Positions 36,086 to 48,840 of a stretch of 64,000 bases of DNA are shown piece by piece. The position numbers and the translations under genes are program-made. The stretch covers positions 110,001 through 174,000 of the forward strand of contig CAJHNH020006090.1 of the NCBI GenBank assembly GCA_905116865.2. Direction: 5' to 3'. The stretch is from Candidula unifasciata (lineage: Eukaryota; Mollusca; Gastropoda; Stylommatophora; Geomitridae). Under the pieces are notes generated by a model. It did not search any database, was not told the origin of the DNA, and saw only the letters and a program-made list of their open reading frames with translations. Within the stretch, counting starts at the first letter, position 1. Every line of letters starts with the position of its first letter.

Positions 36086-36965
36086 GTATAATATGTATGT
36101 ATGGGTGTATGTGTTACATGTTTATGTGTGATATGTATGCATGTGTAGGCATTTTTGTGTATGTATGCTTCTGTGTATGTACGAGTGTTTGTATGGGTAA
36201 TTGTACAATATTGTGCGTGTGTGTCTGTGTGGTGTCTGCGTGCCTATCTGTGTGCGTGTCTGTGTGTGCATATAATGTGTGTCTATGTGTATATCTGTGT
36301 GTGTATGTCTATGTGTGTTTCTGAATGCGTGTATGTGTGTCTCTCTGTGTATGTCTCTTGTGTGTCTGTTTCTGCGTGTGTGTCAGTGTGTGTGTGTGTG
36401 TATGTGTGTCTATACATGTCTGTGCGTGTCTGTAAATGTGTGTATGTATATATGTCTGTTTGTGTATCTGTGTGTCTATGTGTGTGTGTTTGTACGTGTG
36501 TGTGTGTCTGTGTGTATATGGGTTTAGTTGCCTGTATGTCTTAGAGAGAGTGTGTGTTTGTGTGTGGCTGCCTGTAGGTCTTTGAGTGCGTGTGTGTGTC
36601 CCTGTGTGTGTGTCGGTGTGTGTCTGAGTGGGTTTGTGTCTTTGTGTATGATTGTGTCTTTGTGTGTGTCTGTGTGTGCGTGTGTCAGTAATTTATCTTT
36701 GTGTGTGGCTTCATGTGTGTGTCTGTTTTTGTGCATGTGTGTGTCTGTGTCTGCATGTGTGTGTGTGTGTTGCTACTTGTGTGTCTGCAAGGCTGTGTGT
36801 GTATATGTCAGTGCGTGTACGTCTGTGTTTGCATGTGTATGTGCCCTTATGTGCATGTATGAATGTATGTATGTATAAACGTCTGTATGTCTGTGGATGT
36901 GTAAATATATATGTATGTGACTATATATGTGTATGTAAGTGAGTAAGTGAGTGAGTGATTGAGTG
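36086..36965 (+). repeat. Imperfect TG/TATG/TGTC tract, about 880 bp
   Basis: Alternating TG-rich sequence with many point variants. It begins exactly at the LINE 3' end. The Cys/Val-rich frames over it are artefacts. Confidence 0.9.
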
Positions 36966-36969
36966 AGTT

Positions 36970-38025
36970 TGCGTGTGAATATGGGTGTGTGTAAGCGCGC
37001 GCGACTGTGTGCGTGCTTTTTACCATCATGGTTTTGTGTTTGTGCTTCATAACCATACAAAGTTTTCTATTATGTGACATGCTTTATTGATAAAATACAA
37101 CGGTTGTATGAAAGATAGGTGTTTGGAAGGGTCTAATATGAGACGGGCTTGCGTGACCAATTTGTGACCCTTAAAAAAAAAAGTTTGTTCGTTCGTTAGT
37201 TGCCTCAACATTTCATAGCCATATGTAAAACAAGTGGTTTTATCGGCGTTTTGAATTTTTTGATTTATGTGTTACGAAGCAGACATATTAATGTTATCAG
37301 ATGTTCAAGAACATAGTGTACTTTATTTCTAGATTGTATTCTAGATTGTATTTATGCTATTGGAGCAGTTAAAGTTTGCACCCAAGTACATGTATATTTC
37401 TGTTCGTTTGAGGATATACGCCAGCAACATACAAAACAAAACTATCATGTTCAGTTTGTTCGCCAGCATAATTCAAAACAAAGCTATCATGTTCAATTTG
37501 TTGTGTACGCCTCCATTATTTCAATTTACGCATTGCTACAAATATATAGGACTGCAAATTTAGACAAATTTATTTCTGCAATTTAACATGGTCATGCTTT
37601 GTCTGCTCATTCATGTTCCCTGACTTTGTTCTCACGGGAGTCAAGATTAATCGCCTGGGCGTGTCTGAAACCAGCTAGAGAAATTGGCCTTGAGGTAAGT
37701 TACCGCTTTCTCTAGGGGCAGATATAATTATGCGATGAGAAATAAGAGAACGCTGCTGTAACGTTCCATACTAACTTATTTTGCAAGTCTTTTCGTTCGA
37801 AATGAATATAATACGTAGAATATTATGAATTCTGTCAAATGCATTGTAATCTTGGGTTATTCTACATTCAATGTTTTAAAGCAACTCCAAGTAGCTTGTA
37901 TTGGGGTACACAATCAATATTTTTTTTTTTTTAAGTTTAGCATCATTATCATATCCATCATCATCAACATCATCATCATCACCATGTTGTGCCGCTTTAC
38001 GTTATATTAGCCTCACAGTTTATTC
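36970..38025. other. About 1 kb unassigned
   Basis: A 47-bp direct repeat (caaaactatcatgttcag... / caaagctatcatgttcaa...) lies near 37430-37505. There is nothing else of note. Confidence 0.5.
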
Positions 38026-38029
38026 TTCA

Positions 38030-38360
38030 ATTCTGTTCTATCTTTCCCAGTTGTTTTAATATCATAGATTCCAGCCCAGCACCTTTGTTTCCTCTCTGCA
38101 ACGCTCATTCTTGGGTTTCTCTCAAGCGCTATGTTTCCTCAATCGATTTGCTTCCCACTTAAATTCTCTGTTCGTTTTCCACAGGATGTGCTCAAAATAT
38201 CTCGTCTTCTTTGTCTCACAACTATTTGTACCAGCGGTTGTCCAGACATTTCTGTTATGTCTTCACGTTGCTTAAATTTTCTTCAGTTATATCCATTCGG
38301 CTCGTTTCCATCTTTCAAGACGATGGTCTTATATTGCTTGTGTAATGCGCTATGTGTGTG
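38030..38360 (-). pseudogene. Possible LINE C-terminal remnant
   Basis: The minus strand has broken pieces resembling the C-terminal region of LINE proteins (a NRW..K stretch and an IF.AH stretch where FFGH is expected). Many stops. Weak call. Confidence 0.3.
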
Positions 38361-38582
38361 ACTAACAAAACACGCCCGCATTGAGAAAAGTCTCCCCCAA
38401 CTATAGCAGGGGATTTCAGGACCGTTGTCAACATTTGTTTCTTCTCACACGCTCGGCTCTCATCCTTTCTGCAATCATTTCTTCCTTCACTCTAACTCCT
38501 CTCCTAATGCCCCCACCCCCCCCCCCCCAAACCCCACGCAAAACGCGGTCAATTTAGACCCATATACTATGAAACTTAATAG

Positions 38583-38599
38583 AGTGTGTTTGGTCTGTT

Positions 38600-38655
<56 letters not shown>
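38583..38655 (+). repeat. (GT)n microsatellite
   Basis: GT run of about 70 bp with a few T interruptions. Confidence 0.95.
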
Positions 38656-38719
38656 TGCATAATTTTGCTTTTACTTTTCCGCTGTTCAAACGAAGACATG
38701 TTTTACAGCAAATGAGGAG

Positions 38720-38830
38720 CGGTTGGTGGAACAGTTAAAAACGCTGAGCTCTCTTGCGAAGACCCAGGTGTAAACCCTTGGTAATGTTGTGGATTATTTT
38801 CTGTCGCGGGCAAAAAAAAAAAATATATAC
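38720..38830 (+). mobile_element. Possible tRNA-like SINE fragment
   Basis: gagcggttggtggaacagtt and cccaggtgtaaaccctt are arranged like diverged A and B boxes, followed by an A-rich run. Confidence 0.35.
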
Positions 38831-38902
38831 AGTACGTTTGTACAGCCCGTGTCGACTGCACTAGAATTGGGGAACTAAATCGTCAGCGTCAAAGGCAAAC
38901 AC

Positions 38903-38931
38903 ACCCCCCCCCCCCCCCCCCCCCCCCCCCC
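38903..38931 (+). repeat. Poly-C run
   Basis: About 28 C. Length is likely uncertain. Confidence 0.9.
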
Positions 38932-39044
38932 ACTTTTCCGCCCCCTCCCCAATTCGTATATTGTAAAAGTGGTAAATGCAGAAGGCAGTAATGACAATGT
39001 TATTCATAATTTCCTGTAACAGCGCTGTATTCCAGTTGATCTTC

Positions 39045-39225
39045 TTCTTCTTCTTCGCTTCCTCTTTTACCGCTGTGGGTGTCGAGGGAGATATAAGGTT
39101 CTGTTTCTAGCTCTTCTGGCTGCCTGGACCATAGGCACATCGTACTGTTGTAGAGTTTCTCTGATGTTATCCTTCCATCTTGTTCTTGGTCTACCCCGTG
39201 CTCTACGTCCTTCTTCTCTTCACAT
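39045..39225 (-). pseudogene. LINE C-terminal remnant
   Basis: The minus-strand frame reads GRRARGRPRTRWKDNIRETL, then VQAARRARNRTLYL and a stop. RxRGRPxxRWxD is the classic motif in the C-terminal tail of many LINE proteins. Confidence 0.7.
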
Positions 39226-39539
39226 GTATGCTTTGTATACAGTTGATCAAAACAGTATTATCAGCATAATATAGTTTAACTGCCATTAATGGCACATCTT
39301 ACATAGATTCATTATCATAACGTGGCCAAGCCATTTCCATCTTCTCATGGTTATCATACTGTCTAGAGTTTCTTGGTTTTTGACTTGAAGTAGTTTAGTT
39401 TTTGCGGTTATTAGGGTGCCCTAATTGTAACTTCATTGGAGGTTGAGCTGGATATTCAGCTGGATATTGAGCGTGACCTGTTGCTTTGCTGCCAGGGCTG
39501 GGACTTTTAAATACTTTTTACAGGGTCAGACCTGTCACC

Positions 39540-40235
39540 CACCCCCCCAATCCAAAAGAAAAGACAATAAATGATGAAGAAATTGAAAATATTACAAACG
39601 TTGAATATCTAGGCTCCATAATAAACAGCAATGGAGACTGTCCAACAAAAGCCAAAAAGAGGATCACCATAGCAATAGAAAAATTAAGCAGCATTAAAAG
39701 TCGATGGTTAAGCACCAGCAAAGAAGTCAAAGTTAACATTTTGAGAGCATGCATCTTCCCTGTAGCAACATACAAATGTCAGCCATGGACTGTATCACAT
39801 GAAAATATGGACTTTTGAGCTGAAATGCTAAAGAAAGATTATCAAAATACAATGGACAAAGAAGAGAAGAAATACTGACATTCTAAAAGATCATACATAA
39901 GTAAGTTTGGCTAAAAAACAGTATCTTGTCTCAGATGCTGAGATATTATAGCCACATCAAGTTTCACAGTGGATTGGAAACAATAATACCAGAAGGAATC
40001 GTACCAGGAAGGACGGCTAGATGTCGACCAACAGAACATAAGACTCCTTGGATATAAAAGTGCACAAACGAGAGAGCTACCCAGAGACCAGTTTCTTTCA
40101 GACGCTGAGAGCGACGTTCTAAAAAGGAATTGGTACATTATGATGAGTCAGACTTTCAATTTATGTTGGTCTGCCGTCCATAATTTCAGACAGACCCTGG
40201 TGAGAGCGTCGTTCTACAAAGGACCTGTTACATGA
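39540..40235 (+). pseudogene. LINE post-reverse-transcriptase region
   Basis: The frame from 39570 reads NVEYLGSIINSNGDCPTKAK, RITIAIEKLSSIKSRWLS and LRACIFPVATYKCQPWT, matching the FxYLGSxI...I..RI..A......LL.A.vfPvLlYGcEtWt pattern after the reverse transcriptase. Degraded downstream pieces continue to about 40220 (SQMLRYYSHIKF-like, then FYKGPVT). It is broken by a stop near 39816 and later frameshifts. Confidence 0.75.
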
Positions 40236-40469
40236 TGATGATGATGGATCAGACCTTTAAGTTCTGTTGGTCTGCCAGCCAGAATGGGATCCGCTGATCT
40301 CAGGGTGTGAAACTGTTCAAGTAGCAGAACGGAGTGAATAAAGGGCACGCCCGCACGTCTGAGTTCGTGCTGCTTGAAGTGATGAGCCACGTAGTCAGAT
40401 TTTAGAACTTCGCATGTTTCATTCACACACAGACACTCCTGCAAAGAGTGCAAATATAGCAGCATAACA

Positions 40470-42255
40470 ATAGACTACAGCTGATGTCCACAGAATGCAC
40501 TCACCGGCATGTTGCTTCCGCCATCAAATACACACATTAATGAAATGCAAGCAAGGAGAACAAACGAAAGCTTTGAACTGTAGCTATTGTTTTCCTTACA
40601 CAGGAAGTCCTGATTTTGAAACTGGGTGGTCGCTGAATATGTTAAATGGAATGTCTGAGTGTCATAGAGTACATTAAGTCAACTCCAGAGGCGTAGATTT
40701 GTGTGGGTCCACACCTGGTTTCATTCCTATCTTTTGTGTAACAGGCATTGTTACTAGGGAATAACTGTCTTGGAGAACTAAAGCTATAACCATAGTTACA
40801 ACGAAAAATCAAAGGGAAAAAATACCCTTTAGAAGTGCGTTAAATTACAAGCTAGCTAACTTGCATTTGGCTGTATCTCCTCAGATGCATATTGCAGTTG
40901 GCACATGTTCACTTTTTCCAGACGATAGTTTCAACTTTTGCTATTAAGTGGCAAATAAATCATTACCCATGGCAATGGCGAGTGTGACTAGCAAGACCAG
41001 CCAGCGTTAAGAAAAAAAGTTTTCCCCCAGTTAGTGCATGAGATTTCAGGATCTTTATTGCCATCACATGAATTTAGTCTGCTTCTTCTCAGACGCGCAG
41101 CTTGTAAAATCTGCAACTGTCTCCAGCTCTTCGCTATCAGTGTAGGCTGCAGGTCTGTTATTAGCACAGTGTATTTGATACTACAGTAAAATGAAGCAAA
41201 TAAAGGAATCTTTAACAGCCGACATACAAAATTAACCACATTCAAAAGTGACTGCCTGTTTCATCAAGGCAAGCTCAGGTTTATTATCATGCATTTTCGT
41301 TTGCACAAATCTGATACATTATAATTAATTGCAACAAATCGTGCCATCTATAGCCTACGACATGTTTGTCCCGACTGACAACGGCGATAGAAACAGGAAG
41401 TAACAATTAGAATGAGAGTTGAAGAAACAAATTTCATGGACATGAATAACTAAGCATTTATGTGCTAACTGTTGTTTTGGAGAAAGCTGTAGGTACCTAA
41501 AACCTTAGATTCACACACCTCTGTTTTACTCTGACAAGGCACATCGTTATGATGACAGGCTAAAGAGGAAGTAGATGTCCCACAGTGGCTGCAGTCAGAA
41601 CTGCCTACTGAGTAATGCAGCTAGTCTTACACCTCTCTCCTTAGTCGCCTCTTACGACACACAAGGCAGGTACCCGAGTTATTCTTTGCTTCCATTATAC
41701 GCTAGTGTAGCATGCGGGCGACGGGCAGACTTTGAATTGTTTAATCTCGCCGTCTGTTTTAAAACTGTGTTGACCTTAATAAACCTACGTGGCTCACTTT
41801 CTACGATTCGTTTATATTATTCCCTCAAGTATGTGAAACTTTCGCCTTCTCTTCCTGCACGAGCTCATAGTTCTACCAGAAAAAACATTGCCCAGTCTGC
41901 ATGCTAGATTTTCCCGCGAAGATTTTCTGCGAGGTGCACAATCATAAGGCCAGTTGGCCTGGAGATAGTCACGTTGCACCGGAACAGTGCAAACGAGTGA
42001 ATAAAGCGGGCAACTACGATTGCCAGAAAGAATATTTGATCATTCCGTTTTTCTGCTCACTTCTTTTCTGAACTGGATTTGAGGTAAATTAATATACTCA
42101 TTATTCCTTTGTATGTGTTATGACTTTGTTCTTCACTGTGTTTCTGAACTATAAAAAATGTCATATGAATATTTTGTAATATTTATGTTGTAATATTTAT
42201 GTCATTTCAGAATAAAAGATTTGTTTGAAGTAATTTATTAGTACTGAAATGATTA
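40470..42255. other. About 1.8 kb unassigned
   Basis: No supported gene. A family E scrap (agtcgcctcttacgacacac) lies near 41643. A 110-codon frame at 41575-41907 has no domain. Confidence 0.5.
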
Positions 42256-42257
42256 AG

Positions 42258-42480
42258 AGCCGCCGCAGCGTAGTGGCTAGACATACGCATGCAGATCTGA
42301 ATGTTTTGGGTTCGAATTCGTATTACGTGTATTTTTTCCTTTAAAATTGCTTTTGGCTCCCAGGTCAATAAGGCCTAAATGGCTGGGAAGTGAAATGGGC
42401 ATCCACATAGCACACCGACTGTCGATTAGTCTATGAAAAGATGTGTCTTTAATCCGTTTCGTATTTCGTGTCCTACTTTT
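42258..42480 (+). mobile_element. SINE A copy, diverged
   Basis: gcagcgtagtggctagac (A box) and gggttcgaattcg (B box), then ggctcccaggtca, tgggaagtgaa and gattagtctatgaaa follow the family order. Confidence 0.7.
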
Positions 42481-42508
42481 TAAATGTGTAACTAAGTTAC
42501 TGTCAGGT

Positions 42509-42703
42509 CAGTGCTTCGCAAACTCTCCTTAGTCGCGGCGCCTTTTTTCAATTAAAAATTTTCCACGCCGCCCTAACCTAAGTAAAAGCATGACTATTCG
42601 TATGTAAGAGATTTTTGAAGAAAAAAAAAAACACAAAAAACATATATTTTTGCATAGGTCGCGGCTTCCCGGGGTGCCGAGGCACACAGTTTGGGAATCA
42701 CTG
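42509..42703. mobile_element. hAT-like MITE, 195 bp, with 8-bp target duplication
   Basis: Its left end is cagtgcttcgcaaact and its right end, reversed, is cagtgattcccaaact. Both continue into GC-rich words (tcgcggcgcc / cggcaccccgg). The flanking octamers tgtcaggt (42501-42508) and tgttaggt (42704-42711) differ at one base. Eight-base duplications and CAGNG ends are hAT hallmarks. There is no coding capacity. Confidence 0.8.
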
Positions 42704-43544
42704 TGTTAGGTATAAGTCGTTGAACTTTAACAGGCAACTTGTTAAAAATCATGTCCTTTTAAGAAATTGTATTTTAATTTATGCAAACATCTAATTTTCA
42801 TTTTACCTTAGTTGTGGTATGTGAAGAAAACGAAGGATTCACAGCAAACAGTCAGCACGCTTACTATTAACTCAGTAACAGGGACTTTTTCAAAACATTA
42901 GATAGCACGTGTTTCATAAGCATTTCACTCTCACAGATCATCTCCAGCAGTAGCCTCTGGTAAATTGTAGATTTGTCATTGTATTTTGAATAGGCTATGG
43001 AAATAATCACTACGCATCGCTGCACATGTGAATTGATTTCCAAGCAATCCACGCGTCGATTACTGTATATTCTATTTTTAGGGGTGCACAGACTATTAGT
43101 CAAACAAAGATCAAAGAAATTCGCCGCCTTAAGAAAACAGCAGCTCCTGTGAAATTATTAGTTATAAAATCAAAAGGACAGGGGAAATCTAAGGCCAGAT
43201 GCAAAGCTAATGTGGAAGCAATTTTACCACTATTCCTGGGTCAAATGGTAATGCATTTTTCAGGATACAAATCCTAAAGAGGATAACAAAAAGCAACTGT
43301 GTCTAACATATATATTCATATATTTTTTCTGCGCTTAAACATCGTGTGTATAGAAAGCGACATGTTGCAAATCAAACCTTTTGCTGTCGTGATCAATGAT
43401 TTTGCATTTGGAAAATCACGAAATACAGTTTTTAGATGTAACTTAGAACCTTTTAGAGGATTCTATAATATGTCTGTGATTTTTCAAACACATTCTTTAT
43501 CATTTATTCTTTTAAAAAAAAGTAAACGACAGTATATTTTTGTT

Positions 43545-43835
43545 AGGGAGTCGCTGTGGCGTAGCGGCTAGACGCTCGCGTGCGGATCGGAAGGTCGTGG
43601 GTTCGCTCCCTGGCGGAGCCGAACTTTAGAAACAAAATGACCTTGACTTCCAGGTCGTCCCAGCCTTGAATGGGTACCGAGTGCAGTCCCGGGAAGTAAA
43701 TACGGCCGGTGTGAAGCTGACCACATCCCCCTTCTTGTGCCGATTAGTCAGTTAAAAAATATATAGGTGTAGCTCTATATGCCCTATATGCCTAATGGCG
43801 TGGAAAAGGGTCCTTTGCTTTTTCTTTAATATTTT
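43545..43835 (+). mobile_element. SINE A, near full-length
   Basis: ctgtggcgtagcggctagac (A box), gtcgtgggttcgctccctgg (B box), the body cccagccttgaatgggtacc, tgcagtcccgggaagtaaat, ctgaccacatccccc, and the tail ggcgtggaaaagggtcc then ctttgctttt. Confidence 0.85.
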
Positions 43836-43859
43836 TACTTTACAAAAATTAAAAAGACC

Positions 43860-44905
43860 TGAATATTAAAACAAAAAAAAAAAATTCTGAGATTATTTGA
43901 TGCAAAAAAGGGCCTCAGAGCTTTTAAACATAAGGCTTTATCAATTCTAAATCCTGCTCTGTATTGAACATCTTATACTTGGTTATTACAATTTCTGAAA
44001 CATAAGGCGCTGATCCAAAGTTCAGATAGAAATTACGCCCATATACTTACTACATGGAGTTATACTCGAGTCAGGAGGATCGACATCATTGCACTGGTCT
44101 TTCATCTTATATGGCTAAGCGTCTATTCGCAAAATGTCTAGCCGACTCTGAAGTGGATCACCCGAAGTACGAACTTCTTAGCTCCGGCAACTATCCCCAG
44201 ATTATTATGTAAGAATTGCACTTATAAATCGAACGACGTGGACCTTGAAACGAACCCACAATATTTATATTTTTTTTTTCCAGTCTACTTATATGAAGCC
44301 AATCAGTATTTGTAAAAAAAAATTTTATCATGCTCGTGCAGTATCCTCTGGGTTATACAACAATTGACACTTCGTGCTATGACGTTTCAGCTCAATTGAA
44401 TGTGATTTTTTGACAGCTTAATGTAATTATGTCGTTATTGTTATTGATTTGTCTATAAGAAGAGTCTGGCTATCCTTAGAGAGGGTGAGAGGGGGTGACA
44501 GACAGACCAAGAGCATAGACACACAAACACACACAGTAAGACAAATAGGAGGAGAGAGGTGGAAGCGGGGGGAGAGAGAGATTCACAACTCGACAGCTCA
44601 GTATGAACACAAGAGTTGTACGTAGACTGCATACTCAAGGATTCACTTGACCCCAGAGTGGATCAGGATACGCCACTTACCGATTGCTAATATGTGCAAG
44701 AAACTTCAGGAAGAAAAATAGCAGACAAACTCATAGACGGAGCAACGCATAGATGAACAATAGCTCACACCGGCAGTCAGACAGGAAACTATTTTGATTG
44801 ACAGATCGTATGGCCAGGGACGTAGACACAAAAGTGAAGCCATTGATGCATTCACACAAGCCTGTCTGCATGTACGCTTGTAATTTTTTTTTAAAAAGAA
44901 TCCAG
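43860..44905. other. About 1 kb unassigned
   Basis: AT-rich with several A and T runs. No gene or named repeat was seen. Confidence 0.5.
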
Positions 44906-45090
44906 AAACCATGAGTTGTTAACCCTTTGGCTCGATACTATGGATATCGCAACCCTTTGGCCTTAATTCCATAATAGATACCGTAAATCTTGGAGAAACG
45001 TGGCTTTTCTACGTGAACCCGGACCACAACGAGTTCGTCACAGGGTCGCTGCGAAGTCAGGTTTAGCCAACTATGCTAGCGAGCCAGGCG
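44905..45090 (-). mobile_element. SINE-like family F copy
   Basis: taaccctttggctcgatact, ataataGataccgtaaatct, cgagttcgtcac and gaagtcaggtttagcc match 19400-19590, and 61575-61770 reversed. Confidence 0.7.
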
Positions 45091-45150
45091 AACGCGTGTA
45101 TATAAGTGCATACAGTCATGCCTACAAATACACAAGAATGGGTATGTGTG

Positions 45151-45842
<692 letters not shown>

Positions 45843-45849
45843 ATGCAGA

Positions 45850-46125
45850 AAGGGAGTCGCCGTGGTGTAGCGGCTAGACGCTATCCTGCGGATCGGAAGG
45901 TCGTAGGTTCAGGTCCTGTCGGTGCCGGATTTTCAACAAAATATGACCTTGGCTCCCAGGTCGAGATAGCATTGAGTGCAGTCCTGGGGAGTAAAGGCGA
46001 CCGGTATGATGTTGACCTTATCGCCTACTAAGTGGTGCCGATTAGTCTATAAAATATAGATCTAGCCCTATATGCCCAACACGCCTGAAGGTGTGGAAAA
46101 GGGGCCTTTACTCTTTCTTTTTCTA
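45850..46125 (+). mobile_element. SINE A, near full-length
   Basis: tggtgtagcggctagacgct (A box), gtcgtaggttcaggtcctg (B box), then ggctcccaggtcg, gagtgcagtcctgggg, agtaaaggcgaccgg, gattagtctataaaatatag and ggtgtggaaaaggggcc. Confidence 0.85.
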
Positions 46126-46179
46126 CTTTATATGTGCAGAGAGGGGAGAGAAAGACAGAGAAGAGCTCATAACAACATG

Positions 46180-47020
46180 TTTCTGCTGATTCTTATTCTT
46201 GTCTTGTCCTACCATTTATGCCATATAGTGTGACAGAGTGTTAAGTGTAGTTTCCTGTCTTTTGCTAGCTACTGCATAGCCTTTGTTTATGTCCTGCTGT
46301 CTTTCTGTAGTGTCTTTTTTACTATCTCCGCCCATCTCTTTCTTGGCCAGTCTCTCTTGACTTGCAGCCTGCTGTTCTCATACAGTATCCTCTAGTTGCT
46401 AGGTGATTTTCCACTATTCTGACCAGATGACCAAATCATTTGTTTCTTTATTGCTTATTTATTTATTTCATGCTGCATTTCTGATACATCACATCTCACA
46501 TTTCGTAGTGTTCATTAAGGAGTGTTGAGCTATTAACTGACATCACTTAGGACTGTCGATAGCTAGCATTGATAGCACAAAGTTGGTACGAACAGCAAAT
46601 TTTTTCAGGTGCGTGATTTTGTGCGTGCATATTAATATTGTGATGCCTCAGCAGAGGCTGTTTTTCTGGTAATTTATGTTGTCGGTCTTCGGTCTTCTGT
46701 TTTCTATTTCACTGTTCAATTCTCCATCGTCAGTGCGAATACACTGCCTAGGTAAATATTTCCCTTAACTTGTTTTAATGTCTTCCCATCAACAGTAATG
46801 ATATGTTGAGCTGGTATGCTGTTGGCAATCAATATTTCTTTCTTTTTAAAAATATTGTTTATGTATTTATTTTCATATAATATTTCTTACAATAATTGTT
46901 GAGCTGTTTTTGTGGTGTTGGAGATTATCCTTATCTCTGTCTAACAGGGCATGATCGTCAGCAAATGTTAGCTCACTTATTTCCCCCTGCTAGTGTTGGG
47001 TTCTCTAGCTATCTTTTTCA
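46180..47020 (-). pseudogene. LINE with readable FADD box, antisense, decayed
   Basis: On the minus strand SELTFADDHALLDRDKDN (FADD at 46954-46965) is the reverse transcriptase catalytic block. It is followed by INKKEI-like sequence, then DGKTLKQVKGNIYLGSVF (about 46730-46800), the usual post-catalytic YLGS block. Further on, near 46290-46390, LYENSRLQVKRDWPRKRW resembles the LINE RxRGRPRKRW tail. Stops and frameshifts occur throughout. The N-terminal part is missing. Confidence 0.75.
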
Positions 47021-47029
47021 TATAATGTT

Positions 47030-47541
47030 TCTTCCTCTCTGTAAACGAAGCTAATCGTTGCAAGGGAGATGTATTTATTCTAGTAGTCTTGATAAACGGG
47101 GCACATAAAGTATAAACAAGTCCGCTGTCAGTTGACAAGATGTTTTGGTACTTTTTTTTTTACCCTTTCTTGGGGACTCCTAGATTTTGTTGGGAGTACC
47201 AGGAAACTCTAATATTATAGGGGGAGGAGGTTAGGGTTAGCGTTAATCAGTGTTCGTTTCACAACCTAACACCCCTATAATACTGGACTTTCCCGGGAGG
47301 TGCCCACGAAATCTGGGAGTCCCGAAGATGGGGTGAACCAAAAAAAGGACCGATTCTTTAGAATTTAACTTTGGAAATAAAAATAATAGCTATATGTTAA
47401 ACGAATAAGAACTATATTCAGCTCTACTAAATCCGTTTTTTGTTTGGTGGTGTAACTTATACTGACTGCATAAAAATAATTATTTCTTTTTTATTTGCCA
47501 TTTATCACATTATAATTATTAAGCACTCTAATAAGGTTTTG

Positions 47542-47577
<36 letters not shown>

Positions 47578-47990
47578 ACATAGAAGCACGTGTCTGTATC
47601 ATTAATATTTTGTTAAGTCACAAAATGGTGGTTTTAAAACACATGATTTATAGAAAGAGAAAACAGACGCCACATATTAATATTAGACAATGCTATCTTA
47701 AAGTCTGAATCTTAAAACTTGGTTTGCCTTTTTAATCATTCCAGAAACAACGAAGACGTATTTCCAGGGCTAAACACGAAATTATTTTAAAATAAAAACA
47801 TTTTCCTGACATATACTAATAAAACTAATGGATTCTAATTTAATGCAAAACTCTCAGACCCGTAAAAAATATTGATAGTGAAACTTCTTGTCTCTGTGTT
47901 TGTTTAGTTATCTTTAAATGCATAACAGATTATCTTGAACGAACACGTTGTAAGAAGGAACGAGTTACGAATTCTGTATGATTATGTTAC
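47030..47990. other. About 1 kb unassigned
   Basis: It contains a 36-bp CA microsatellite (47544-47580). No gene was seen. Confidence 0.5.
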
Positions 47991-47996
47991 TGAAAC

Positions 47997-48262
47997 GGGG
48001 TGTCGCCGTGGCGGAGCGGCTAGACGCTCGCCGCGGATCGGAAGGTTGTGGGTTCGCTCCCCGGCGGAGCCGGACTTTTCTTTAAAATGACATTGACTCC
48101 CAGGTGGACCCAGCCTTGAGTGGGTACCAGGTGCAGTGCCGGGAAATAAAGGCGGTCGGTGTGATGCTCACCACATCACACATTTTGTGCCTATAAAAAT
48201 ATAGGTCTAGCCCTATATGCCTTATACGCATTAAGGCGTGGAAAATGGTCCTTTACTACTTT
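47997..48262 (+). mobile_element. SINE A, near full-length, best-preserved head
   Basis: gccgtggcggagcggctaga (A box) and ggttgtgggttcgctccccg (B box), then gactcccaggtggaccc, gagtgggtaccaggtg, cagtgccgggaaataaaggc, gcctataaaaatataggtct and taaggcgtggaaaatggtc. Confidence 0.88.
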
Positions 48263-48299
48263 TTACTTTTTTTTTTGTATGTGACGGAAACACGAAACG

Positions 48300-48510
48300 A
48301 AAAATAAAACAGTACTGTTAGTGTGTTTGTCCCTCGTGTGTGTGTAAAAGAGAGGGGGGGGGGGAGTTGTGTGTGTGTGTGTGTGTATGTGCGCGCACGC
48401 GCGCGCGCGTCAGTGTTTACGAGTATTGTATGTGAAAGGGTGTATATGTGAGTGTGTGTGTGTGTACATGTGAATGCGCGTGTGTGTACGGGTGTGAGTG
48501 CACGTCCGTG
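48300..48510 (+). repeat. TG-rich tract with a GC-alternating core
   Basis: TG repeats surround gtgcgcgcacgcgcgcgcgc (48389-48408), a strong alternating purine-pyrimidine block. A poly-G run lies at 48354-48364. Confidence 0.85.
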
Positions 48511-48677
48511 CGAGTGTAGGTGTATGAGTTCATGTTTAAAAATACACACATCATGCATAATAAATGTAAGTATGAATCCGAGAAGAAATGTTTGTGGCAC
48601 ACCTCGTTTGAGAACGTAAATCTCCCTAGGTAGAGCGTGTCATTCTGCGCATCCAGCACAGTTGTCCATCTTAAAAT

Positions 48678-48840
48678 ACCGAGGGGCTGCGTGGTCTCTC
48701 GGAATGGTGTCCGCCACAAGTGGTAGAGGTTCCGGGTTCAATCCCACGTAAGAACTGGTATTTTTTCACGTGGACCTGGACTTTTAGTAATTCCCCCTGG
48801 TCTCAGGCTAATGAGATCGAACGCCTGTGTGCAGTGTTGC
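48678..48840 (+). mobile_element. tRNA-like SINE (family H)
   Basis: ggctgcgtggtctctcggaa and ttccgggttcaatcccac are spaced like A and B boxes. The following tattttttcacgtggacctg resembles the copy at 24218-24362. Confidence 0.6.

Noticed and set aside
36082..36942. Cysteine-rich frames resembling small secreted peptides or metallothioneins
   Set aside because: They are TG/TGTC repeats; cysteine spacing follows the repeat, with no signal peptide or conserved end.
40214..40465. Minus-strand frame of 83 codons preceded by a fair acceptor (tttgcactctttgcag)
   Set aside because: Its 3' half overlaps LINE-derived sequence, and no donor or stop context supports an exon.
43545..43620. Functional tRNA gene
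   Set aside because: A and B boxes are present, but the sequence continues into a shared SINE body and does not form a closed acceptor stem; the same holds for the copies at 45850, 47997 and 25362.
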